From Deltaproteobacteria bacterium (GTDB lineage: Bacteria; Desulfobacterota_B; Binatia; UBA9968), in NCBI GenBank assembly GCA_005879255.1, contig VBKY01000255.1:1-13946 (forward strand): a stretch of 13,946 bases of DNA, in the 5' to 3' direction. The notes beneath the pieces are model-generated. The model was not told the origin of the DNA. It saw nothing but the letters and a program-made list of their open reading frames with translations, and made no database searches. The translations under genes and the position numbers were made by a program. Of the stretch, positions 1 to 6,216 are shown piece by piece; position 1 is the stretch's first letter; each line of letters starts with the position of its first letter.

Positions 1-900
1 CATCCCCTGCTCATGCTCGTAGCGAATAACCGCCTCTAGAGCTTTGCGATTATCTTCTAGATTATGAGGCCAAGGATCGGCGCCGAAAATTTCTCGCTGT
101 TCGCGGATGAGGTCTTGCACCCAGACGAGCGCGAAGCTGCGCGGGTCGCTGTTGCGCGCGTAACAGATTTCTTTCGCTTTCTGGAAAGCCTGCACTAAAC
201 CCATACCCACCCACGGATGCTTTTCCAGAATTTCATTCTTTACGACAACCGTGTGCATGATTGGGAAGAAGCCTCCGCTCTTGTAGTAGTCGATCTCGGC
301 CTTCTTGGGATCAGGAAAGAGCAACGCCACTTTCGGGTTGCCGCTGCGAATCGATGGCAGCGTTTCCGGGTAAAGCGCGCCTTCCAGCTCGCCATCTAAA
401 AGCATCTGATCGACGTTCTTGCCTTGCGGCACCACTCGAACCTTCATCCATTTGGCCGGCTCGAACGGGATGTCCTCCTCTTCCTGACAGCACCACTCGA
501 TGGTTTTTAGATCGACGCCATAATGGTCTTGCAAGATGCCGCGCATCCACAGGCCGGCGGAATTCTGCAGCGTGTCCAGCCCGACGCGCTTGCCGTTAAG
601 ATCGGCAGGTTTGTCAATGCCGCAGCCGGTTCTTTTCACCATATACTGATGGCGAAAACGGCGGTGCGGAAATACTGGAATAGCGTTGTAGTTGCATCCC
701 CTATCCCGCGCCACAAGATAGCCTACCAACGACAACTCGCACACGTCGAACTCTTGATGGCGCAGCATTCGTCCATGTCGCTCCGGCGAGGACATAGTCA
801 GCACGTTCAGATCGATCCCCTGGGGCTGGATTTCGCGGTTGATCAGCGGGCGCAGAAAATCGTAGTCGCCGCAGGCGAGGGTCAGGTTCAATCTGGACAT
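1..900 (-). CDS. 4,5-dihydroxyphthalate decarboxylase-like periplasmic-binding-fold protein, C-terminus outside window
   Basis: The frame is open from the ATG at 898-900 to the left edge (300 codons) with no stop. The start is supported by AAGGAG, six bases upstream. The protein begins MSRLNLTLACGDYDFLRPLI and contains the family-typical stretches PVFPHRRFRHQYM (about 77-89), LNGKRVGLDTLQNSAGLWMRGIL (about 101-123), GGFFPIMHTVVV (about 229-240) and RYEHEQGM at the edge. Family members run about 320-330 residues, so only some 20-30 are missing. Relatives are annotated as 4,5-dihydroxyphthalate decarboxylase or ABC substrate-binding protein; the fold resembles SsuA/NMT1 two-lobe binding proteins, and the enzymatic name rests on old annotation. 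There is no signal peptide, which suggests a cytoplasmic protein or an unusual binding protein. It lies 63 nt downstream of the broken nucleotidyltransferase on the same strand. Family recognition is from memory of the motifs; the substrate is unknown. Confidence 0.85.
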   Translation of the reverse strand, partial: MSRLNLTLACGDYDFLRPLINREIQPQGIDLNVLTMSSPERHGRMLRHQEFDVCELSLVGYLVARDRGCNYNAIPVFPHRRFRHQYMVKRTGCGIDKPADLNGKRVGLDTLQNSAGLWMRGILQDHYGVDLKTIEWCCQEEEDIPFEPAKWMKVRVVPQGKNVDQMLLDGELEGALYPETLPSIRSGNPKVALLFPDPKKAEIDYYKSGGFFPIMHTVVVKNEILEKHPWVGMGLVQAFQKAKEICYARNSDPRSFALVWVQDLIREQREIFGADPWPHNLEDNRKALEAVIRYEHEQGM

Positions 901-918
901 TCAATCTCCTTGCAGTCG

Positions 919-946
919 TTCAAAGTTCAATGTTCAAAGTTCAAGG
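919..946. repeat. Four tandem heptamers TTCAARG-type
   Basis: The 63-nt gap between two minus-strand genes holds four consecutive heptamers: TTCAAAG, TTCAATG, TTCAAAG, TTCAAGG, followed by the degenerate TTGAGGA. This is a short intergenic tandem repeat. It lies just upstream of the ribosome-binding site of the gene starting at 900. No function can be read from it. Confidence 0.8.
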
Positions 947-963
947 TTGAGGATTCCGGGCAG

Positions 964-1540
964 TCATTTTGCTTTGACATGGTGGCGGTACTCATCCGGA
1001 GTGTCGATGTCGATCGTCACGCCTTCATCGCCCGCGGCTATTTCCAGGGTCTCCTTCGCGTGCGCATTCACGACGCTCTATCGGCGCATCGAGCAATTCC
1101 CCAAATAGGCTACGCGAAAAAATCACTGGATGGCCGCGCTTGCCCTGGTAACGCGGCACGACGATGAGCTTCGTCGATTCGTAGAAGCGCTGGATCATCA
1201 GATCCACCAATTTGCCATCGATATAAGGGTGATCGACCAGATGAACGAGCATGCCGTCGCAATGCTCGTCCGATTGCAAGTGGCGCACGGCCGTTTGCAG
1301 CGACGACAACTGTCCCAGCTGGTAATCGGAATTGATCAGGACTTCGACGGGCAGATGTTTGATTTCCCGTGTCATGTTCTCCGCGTCATGACCGAGAACG
1401 ACGATGATCTTTCCTACTTGTGTTTTTTTCAGCGCGGCGACGATTCTTTCCAGAAAGGTTTGGCCCTCGATCGGCAGCAGCGCTTTTGGCCGACCCATGC
1501 GGCTCGATTCACCCGCAGATAGAACGATGCCGACTATCAT
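964..1540 (-). pseudogene. MobA/MocA-like molybdopterin nucleotidyltransferase, frameshifted near the C-terminus
   Basis: The N-terminus MIVGIVLSAGESSRMGRPKA is the nucleotide-binding signature of the NTP_transf_3 / MobA-MocA family (CTP:molybdenum cofactor cytidylyltransferase-like). HLVDHPYID (about 100-108) matches the metal-binding Asp region, and GKRGHPVIFSRSLF (about 133-146) is also typical. The frame runs to TGA at 1025-1027 but loses family character after LLDAPI, reading an Arg-rich tail. Another frame from 1074 to TGA at 964-966 encodes VVNAHAKETLEIAAGD and then VTIDIDTPDEYRHHVKAK, the expected end with its D-I-D-T-P motif. The join lacks about five residues usually present, consistent with a deletion of about 14 nt that also shifted the frame. 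The 171-residue frame 1025-1540 may still be translated, but without the normal C-terminus. An assembly or sequencing error is possible. No strong Shine-Dalgarno precedes the ATG. Relatives often mature molybdenum hydroxylases; none is seen here. Confidence 0.82.
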
Positions 1541-1569
1541 GGGCCGATTCGCTGACGGTTGCTGCAGTC

Positions 1570-1665
1570 AAAAATCTCCCCTAGCCCCTCTTTTTCAAAG
1601 AGGGGGAAAAAACGTGCTCGTAAAACATCCCCCTTTGCCAAAGGGGGATCGAGGAGGATTTTTTT
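1570..1665. repeat. Composite palindromic intergenic element with two internal hairpins
   Basis: Two perfect hairpins sit inside imperfect terminal inverted repeats. Hairpin one has a 9-bp stem, CCCCTCTTT (1585-1593) with AAAGAGGGG (1597-1605). Hairpin two has an 8-bp stem, CCCCCTTT (1629-1636) with AAAGGGGG (1640-1647). The outer arms, AAAAATCTCCCCTAG at the left and GATCGAGGAGGATTTTT at the right, are roughly complementary, so the whole 96 bp can fold on itself. This looks like the dispersed CCCCCTTT...AAAGGGGG repeats seen in many bacterial genomes. It lies 3' of the NMT1 gene ending at 1722 and could also end transcription. Confidence 0.8.
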
Positions 1666-1721
1666 GGCGCCAGAGAATCTGTCTAACATGACAACAAACA
1701 TTTCATATGTTACCTCGATGG

Positions 1722-2720
1722 TTACTTGTAGACTTTGTCGATGAATCCGCTCTTCTCGAGCTCTCTCACGATGCTGTCGTCGACGATGTCTTCGACCTTA
1801 AGAGTCGCGCCGGGCTTGCGCGCTAATGCCTCTTTGATTTGCACTTCGGTTCCCTCCCGCGTCACCAACGGCACACGGTCATGCAGTTTTACGTTTGCCA
1901 TGTAGGATGCTTCTAAATATTGAGGATCGTTCTGATGGGTGTACTTGGCTATGTACTTCTTCGTTTCTTCTTTGCGAGTTTTTAAAAAATGCGTCGCTTC
2001 GATCAGTGCCATCGTCAGTCTTCTCACCGTATCCCTTTTTGTTGCCAAATAGGGTTTCGTCGTGGTCGAGCAAATGTAGGGAAAATCGAAGCGTTTCTGA
2101 AAGTCCGCCGTACTGATCATGACGCGGTGCGGCATGCCCTTGGCCAAGTGAATCGTTCCCGGCGGTGAAGGAAACCCAACAATTCTCCCGGTACGAAATG
2201 CCGCCGCTCGCTCCGACGGGCCGCCCACCTGAATGATGGGCACGTCCTTCACCGGCTCCAATCCGAGTCCTTTGATGAGCACCCGCGCCGCGACATCCGA
2301 AGCGCTTCCCACACGGCTGATTCCGACACTCTTCCCTTTGAGATCCTCTACCGACTTCACCGACTCTTGGACAATCAATTCGTAGGGTAGCGTGTTGATA
2401 TAGCACGCGGTCATGATCAGATTGGCGCCGCCGACAACGGCGCTTGCCACCGCACCGCCCGAGGTGTTCGCCACTTGAATGTCGCCCGCAACGACGCTTG
2501 AAACGCTCGTGGTCGAGCTTTGAATAAAAACCAACTCGACGTCCAGCCCATTCTTTCGATACAAACCGGCATCGAGCGCGAGGAACCATACGGCGTTCGA
2601 AGCATCAGCAGAACTGTACGCAATCTTGACCCGCTCCTGAGCATAAAGCGCGGCCTCATGCCAACCAGCGCAAAGGATGAGCACAAGCGTGGCGAGAGAC
2701 AGTTGTTTGCTCCTTCTCAT
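1722..2720 (-). CDS. ABC transporter substrate-binding protein, NMT1/THI5-like (SsuA family)
   Basis: A 332-residue secreted solute-binding protein. I start it at the ATG at 2718-2720 (MRRSKQLSLATLVLILCAGW), preceded by GGAGAG seven bases upstream. The frame stays open to 2930, but that extension reads through hairpin repeats and is not credible. Residues 1-27 form a Sec signal peptide with cleavage likely after LYA. The mature protein starts VKIAYSSADASNAVWFLALD, typical of the NMT1/THI5 domain, followed by GLYRKNGLDVELVF (about 52-65), DLKGKSVGISRVGSASD in the middle and a C-terminal helix ending ELEKSGFIDKVYK. The last motif is shared with the plus-strand paralog at 10728-11717 (ELEKSGFI). 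Family members bind thiamine precursors, sulfonates, nitrate or aromatic compounds; the ligand here cannot be read. There is no permease of this class in the window. The gene is 329 nt from the ATPase gene and so is probably a separate unit. Confidence 0.9.
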   Translation of the reverse strand: MRRSKQLSLATLVLILCAGWHEAALYAQERVKIAYSSADASNAVWFLALDAGLYRKNGLDVELVFIQSSTTSVSSVVAGDIQVANTSGGAVASAVVGGANLIMTACYINTLPYELIVQESVKSVEDLKGKSVGISRVGSASDVAARVLIKGLGLEPVKDVPIIQVGGPSERAAAFRTGRIVGFPSPPGTIHLAKGMPHRVMISTADFQKRFDFPYICSTTTKPYLATKRDTVRRLTMALIEATHFLKTRKEETKKYIAKYTHQNDPQYLEASYMANVKLHDRVPLVTREGTEVQIKEALARKPGATLKVEDIVDDSIVRELEKSGFIDKVYK

Positions 2721-2790
2721 TTGAGCTCTCCGTTGGGGCTCCAAGCCGAGGGGTTGCGAATTGATCGACTGGAAGTCGGCTCTTGTCCCC

Positions 2791-2921
2791 GTCATTCCGG
2801 CTTTACCGTCACCCCGGTGAAAACCGGGGTCCATGCCCATCCCCCTTAACCTGGATACCGTTTTCCAACGGTATGACGGACGTTGTCCGCCACCTGGATG
2901 CCGGCGTTCGCCGGCATGACG
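2791..2921. repeat. Three adjacent 8-bp-stem, 4-nt-loop hairpins (GGATnCCGnnn...CGGnATGACG family)
   Basis: The 329-nt gap 2721-3049 has no credible gene and is dominated by this cluster. Hairpins: ACCCCGGT (2811-2818) / ACCGGGGT (2823-2830), loop GAAA; ATACCGTT (2855-2862) / AACGGTAT (2867-2874), loop TTCC; ATGCCGGC (2898-2905) / GCCGGCAT (2910-2917), loop GTTC. Each is bordered by TGGA on one side and (A/G)TGACG on the other; the first unit is inverted relative to the other two. A partial unit, CATTCCGG, begins near 2793. A weaker hairpin, TCGCC/GGCGA (2932-2945), follows. This matches a widespread class of intergenic palindromic repeats. It lies 3' of the ATPase gene (ends 3050) and 5' of the NMT1 gene. 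Confidence 0.88.
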
Positions 2922-3049
2922 AACTTTCACTTCGCCTGAAGGCGAGGAATTTATACGTGCCCGAGAGGAACATTAAACTTGATAGCGATGAATGAATCAA
3001 CCGAAATGCTTTGAGCCGAGAAATAGCGAGACCAAGTGGCGTCGCTTGG

Positions 3050-4153
3050 TTATCTTTCCGTCGGCAGCGCCATGCAGTCTCCCGGCGGTAGTTCAATCCA
3101 GACCGGATCGCCTCGGCGCACTTGTAGGGTATGGCGCTGGTGTGTTTGCAGGACATTCGTTCCGAGTTCCACAGTGCAGTCGACATATTCGCCCAAGAAC
3201 ATCGCGGCGCCGATCTTTCCTTCGATCAGATTGCAGGTGCTCGACGGTCTCTGCGTGTGAAGATTGATGCTCTCGGGCCGGATCATGACGACCGCGTTGC
3301 TGCCGACCGTCAGCCCTTCGAGGAGCTGACACGAGATTTCGCCCTCATCGGTTTTGACGGAGCCGATGCCGTCGTTATCGACCTTGGTGACGCGTCCGGC
3401 GAGCTGATTGGTCGAGCCGATAAAGTTGGCCACGAACTTGCTCTTTGGCTGCATGTACACTTCACGCGGACCGCCCTCTTGGACGATCACCCCCGCATTC
3501 ATCACGGCGATCACGTTGGACATCGACAGCGCTTCTATCTGATCGTGGGTCACATAGAGCGTGGTGATTCTCAGGCGCCGCTGCAGTTCGCGCAGCTCGA
3601 AGCGCATGCGTTCGCGCAGTTTGGCGTCTAGATTGCTCAAGGGTTCGTCCAAGAGCAGCACTTGCGGCTCGCGCACCAGTGCCCGGGCCAGCGCCAGGCG
3701 CTGCTGCTGGCCACCGGAAAGCTGCGTGGCCATTCGTTCGCCGTAGCCGGTTAATTCTACTTGCTCGAGTGCCGCAGTGACTTTTTTCTTAATGTCAGCG
3801 CCGCTGAAGCGCTGTTTGCCGACTCGTAGTGGAAACGCGACATTCTCGAAAACCGTCAGGTGGGGCCAGATGGCGTAGCTTTGAAAAACCATCCCGATAG
3901 GACGGCGATAGGCCGGCACGAAGGTGTGGTCCGCCGCCGAAAAAACTTTTATGCCTGCGACCAGGATCTCTCCTTCGTTGGCTTTTTCTAATCCGGCAAT
4001 GCAACGAAGCGTCGTCGTCTTGCCGCAACCTGAGGGCCCCAAAAGGGTATAGAAGCGTCCGTCCTCTACGGTAAACGAAACTTGGTCTACCGCGGTCACC
4101 CCGGCATTGTCACCATCGGCGAAGATCTTAACTAACGACTTGACCTCGATCAC
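3050..4153 (-). CDS. ABC transporter ATP-binding protein, FbpC/PotA type
   Basis: This 367-residue ATPase powers the importer encoded just upstream. Visible motifs in order: Walker [10 protein letters not shown] (39-47), Q-loop [20 protein letters not shown] (Gln91), signature [15 protein letters not shown] (145-159), Walker B VLLLDEP (165-171), D-loop SNLD, and switch His in [12 protein letters not shown] (His203). The C-terminal portion (about 230-367), with RPESINL and [13 protein letters not shown], is a TOBE-type regulatory domain typical of iron, polyamine, sugar and phosphonate importers. Translation begins at GTG (4151-4153), with AAGGAA seven bases upstream; the stop is TAA at 3050-3052. 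The gene follows the permease by 109 nt on the same strand and is the only ATPase in the window. All catalytic motifs are intact. Confidence 0.95.
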   Translation of the reverse strand: MIEVKSLVKIFADGDNAGVTAVDQVSFTVEDGRFYTLLGPSGCGKTTTLRCIAGLEKANEGEILVAGIKVFSAADHTFVPAYRRPIGMVFQSYAIWPHLTVFENVAFPLRVGKQRFSGADIKKKVTAALEQVELTGYGERMATQLSGGQQQRLALARALVREPQVLLLDEPLSNLDAKLRERMRFELRELQRRLRITTLYVTHDQIEALSMSNVIAVMNAGVIVQEGGPREVYMQPKSKFVANFIGSTNQLAGRVTKVDNDGIGSVKTDEGEISCQLLEGLTVGSNAVVMIRPESINLHTQRPSSTCNLIEGKIGAAMFLGEYVDCTVELGTNVLQTHQRHTLQVRRGDPVWIELPPGDCMALPTER

Positions 4154-4169
4154 ACAGAGTTCCTTTTAA
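4151..4169 (-). promoter_or_regulatory. Ribosome-binding site and GTG start of the ATPase gene
   Basis: On the minus strand the sequence reads AAGGAACTCTGTGTG, placing AAGGAA seven bases before GTG. No in-frame ATG near the N-terminus would preserve the family-typical [11 protein letters not shown] start, so GTG is the likely initiator. Confidence 0.7.
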
Positions 4170-4223
4170 CTCTTCAAAACCAGACCAACCATTGCCTGAA
4201 TAGTGGAACAGTAGAAGCCTACA

Positions 4224-4252
4224 AACCCAACACTCCCATACTCCAACACCCC
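4224..4252. repeat. Degenerate ACTCCANN octamers
   Basis: The gap between permease and ATPase contains AACCCAACACTCCCATACTC followed by CAACACC. It resembles the octamer array at 12918-12987 (ACCCATTACTCCAGTACTCC), including the preceding ACCCA. I read it as a decayed copy of the same repeat family. The similarity is by eye and could be coincidental. Confidence 0.45.
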
Positions 4253-4262
4253 TAATTCTCCC

Positions 4263-5993
4263 CTACGTCTGGATTCCCACTCGGCCGCTAACTTTGTAAA
4301 ACAGCCCTACGATCGCCAGCAAGGTAGCGATCATCAGCACACCAATCGCCGCGACGACCGTCACCTGCCCCTGTTCAAACATGGTAAAGAGCAGAATCGA
4401 CAACACCCGGCTTTCGCCGGTGGCGAGCAAAACCGACGTGGAAAATTCGCGAAACGACACGATGCAGATATAGATCCAACCCGCGGCGAATCCCGGTCGC
4501 AAAAGCGGCAACGTGACGCGCCTGAACGTTTCCCACCAGGAAGCGCCGGACGCTGCCGCCGCTTCTTCCAACTCGCTGTGAATTTGCAGGATCGATCCCG
4601 AAGCCGAGCGCATACCATAGGGAATGAACCGGGTCACGTAGGCGATCAGCAGCAACCAAATTGTCCCGTAAATGGGCAGTGGAAAAGCGACGTACAGCAA
4701 GATGAGCGACATTCCCATCACGATGCCCGGAATCGTAATCGGCACGAAGGCGAGAAAGTCGAGCAGCCATGCCCCACGCAGGCGACTCTTGTAGACGATC
4801 CAAGCGACCAATGAAGTGAGAATCATCGCGACCGTCGCCGTCAACGTCGCCAGCAGAATGCTGTTCTTCATCGCCTCCCAAAACGGCCTGAAGCTGGACA
4901 AATAACGATAATTATCGAGACTCAGCTTGCTTAACGCATCCAAGCTCGGCGCCGCAAAAAACGGCAGGAACGACGCCCAAAACAGCACCAAGAAGGGCAA
5001 CAGCACGACGAATAGAAAGTACGTCGTCAAGAAGCCAAGACCGAGCCAACGCCACGGCCCGAGATCAAACTGCCGCGGCCTGAAGGCTTTTCCGGTTACA
5101 GTTTGAAACTTCTTTCCTTCCTTCGTCGCCCGCGTGTAGAGCCATACGCCTATGGCGCTCAACAAGAGCAACCCGACCGCCAAGGCACCGCCACGGCCGT
5201 AGTCCGGCGGATACTCGTTGAATGCCAGAAAAATCTCGCTGGTGTAGACGTAAATCCGCGCCGGGATTCCGATCAACGCCGGTGTTTCAAACGACTCCAG
5301 GGTACGGACAAACAGAATCAACAGCACGGATCCCGCGGTAGGCATCAGCAAACGCAGAGTGATTCGCTTAAACGTTTGCCAGGTGCGGGCTCCTGACATC
5401 ATCGCCGATTCTTCCAAAGACGGGTCCATGGATTTGAAGGCCGCCACCATCATGAGAAACGCCAAAGGAACTTGGCCTACCGAATGAACCCAAATCATCC
5501 CGGGAAGTGAGAACACATTGAACGGCGGCGATTTTAGGCCGAAGAGATTCATCAGCCAGACATTGAGGTAACCGAATTTCGGGCTGAGCAAAAATATCCA
5601 CGCGATGGATTCCAAGACACCCGGTAAAATCAACGGGACGACGGCAACAGGAACGAAAAGCGCGCGCAGCGGCGTGTTCGTGCGCTCGGTAAGCCAGGCG
5701 AGCAACGTGCCAATAATAAAGCTGAGGCCGGCTGAGCCGGAAGCGAAAATCAGCGAGTTCATGAAAGTCGAGTAGGTGTACTCGCTCGCATACGCCGCCC
5801 GATAGTTCTTCAGCGTGTAAACAAACTCCCGCGGCGCTACCTCCGCTTGAAAGCTGCCGATCAAAAGCATGAGGAGTGGCAAAACGGCAAGATAAATGAG
5901 AACGCCGGCGCCGACGACCGGAATCAGCAACGCCGGATCGCGGAACGACGGGAGAGACGCGCTCGCGGGTCTAGGAATTGCGGCGGTAGCCAT
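4263..5993 (-). CDS. ABC transporter permease with two fused transmembrane domains (FbpB/ThiP-like)
   Basis: This 576-residue inner-membrane protein contains two Binding-protein-dependent transport (MetI-like) domains in tandem, so one chain can form the whole channel. The first half (about 20-295) carries the coupling loop LEESAMMSGARTWQTFKRIT (193-212). The second half (about 313-570) carries LEEAAAASGASWWETFRRVT (475-494); both are EAA loops that dock on the ATPase. Around 12 hydrophobic segments can be counted, for example 22-46, 84-101, 221-230 and 541-566. The fused architecture is characteristic of ferric-iron (FbpB/FutB/AfuB), thiamine (ThiP) and some phosphonate importers. The start is the ATG at 5991-5993; no clear Shine-Dalgarno precedes it, which is odd, and the 223-nt gap upstream holds a relic gene and a palindrome. 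Substrate is not determinable from sequence. Confidence 0.94.
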   Translation of the reverse strand: MATAAIPRPASASLPSFRDPALLIPVVGAGVLIYLAVLPLLMLLIGSFQAEVAPREFVYTLKNYRAAYASEYTYSTFMNSLIFASGSAGLSFIIGTLLAWLTERTNTPLRALFVPVAVVPLILPGVLESIAWIFLLSPKFGYLNVWLMNLFGLKSPPFNVFSLPGMIWVHSVGQVPLAFLMMVAAFKSMDPSLEESAMMSGARTWQTFKRITLRLLMPTAGSVLLILFVRTLESFETPALIGIPARIYVYTSEIFLAFNEYPPDYGRGGALAVGLLLLSAIGVWLYTRATKEGKKFQTVTGKAFRPRQFDLGPWRWLGLGFLTTYFLFVVLLPFLVLFWASFLPFFAAPSLDALSKLSLDNYRYLSSFRPFWEAMKNSILLATLTATVAMILTSLVAWIVYKSRLRGAWLLDFLAFVPITIPGIVMGMSLILLYVAFPLPIYGTIWLLLIAYVTRFIPYGMRSASGSILQIHSELEEAAAASGASWWETFRRVTLPLLRPGFAAGWIYICIVSFREFSTSVLLATGESRVLSILLFTMFEQGQVTVVAAIGVLMIATLLAIVGLFYKVSGRVGIQT

Positions 5994-6036
5994 ACAGCAT
6001 CATACTTGGGTCAAGCGCATTACAAATTCCGGATTG

Positions 6037-6145
6037 CTATCGGAGCTTGAAGATTTCCTTCCAAAGCTTTTTCGTACTTAGGAAATTTCTTGAGGTCCGC
6101 GGTGCTAATACAGTCCTGGCGAATCTTCTGATCAAACAACCCCGA
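6037..6145 (-). pseudogene. Relic C-terminus of a third family-1 solute-binding protein
   Basis: On the minus strand 6065-6145 reads SGLFDQKIRQDCISTADLKK then FPKYEKA; after one extra base (6064) the next frame gives WKEIFKLR and a TAG stop (6037-6039). The two intact paralogs end EKIRP...KKYEKIWKEIFKLR (6217 gene) and EKIRP...SKFEKIWKEVFKLR (7289 gene). The relic aligns over some 30 residues with a three-residue gap and a frameshift. Its last 23 bases on the plus strand (6041-6063) are identical to 6221-6243, the end of the intact downstream paralog. In-frame TAG (6146-6148) bounds the homology upstream. It therefore looks like the decayed tail of a former tandem copy, or a partial duplication of the neighbouring 3' end. 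Confidence 0.78.
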
Positions 6146-6167
6146 CTATTCTCACCAGCGCCGTGTA

Positions 6168-6183
6168 AAGTTGATATCAACTT
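6168..6183. promoter_or_regulatory. 16-bp perfect palindrome AAGTTGATATCAACTT, candidate operator
   Basis: A perfect, loop-free 16-bp palindrome lies 33 nt past the stop of the binding-protein gene (6217) and 174 nt before the permease start. Gapless palindromes of this size are common as binding sites of dimeric regulators. It could alternatively be a chance AT-rich site. No regulator gene is present in the window. Confidence 0.45.
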
Positions 6184-6216
6184 AAAACGCCGAGTCAACA
6201 TCCCACTGGCGCACAC

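Noticed and set aside
1025..1080. Programmed ribosomal frameshift in the nucleotidyltransferase
   Set aside because: No slippery run at the join, a stop directly before it in the second frame, and conserved residues missing, all of which favour a deletion or sequence error.
523..1167. 214-codon open frame on the plus strand
   Set aside because: It runs antisense to the left-edge binding-fold gene, crosses the heptamer repeat and ends inside the nucleotidyltransferase; its translation has no family character and both underlying genes are clear.
1879..2589. 236-codon minus-strand frame overlapping the NMT1 gene
   Set aside because: Arg/Gly/His-rich translation typical of an out-of-frame reading of a GC-rich gene; the NMT1 frame explains the region.
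2791..2921. CRISPR array
   Set aside because: The units are three dissimilar palindromes of uneven spacing and mixed orientation with no unique spacers and no cas gene nearby.
2721..2930. N-terminal extension of the NMT1 gene
   Set aside because: The extension reads through the hairpin repeats, and a signal peptide with a good Shine-Dalgarno begins at 2720.
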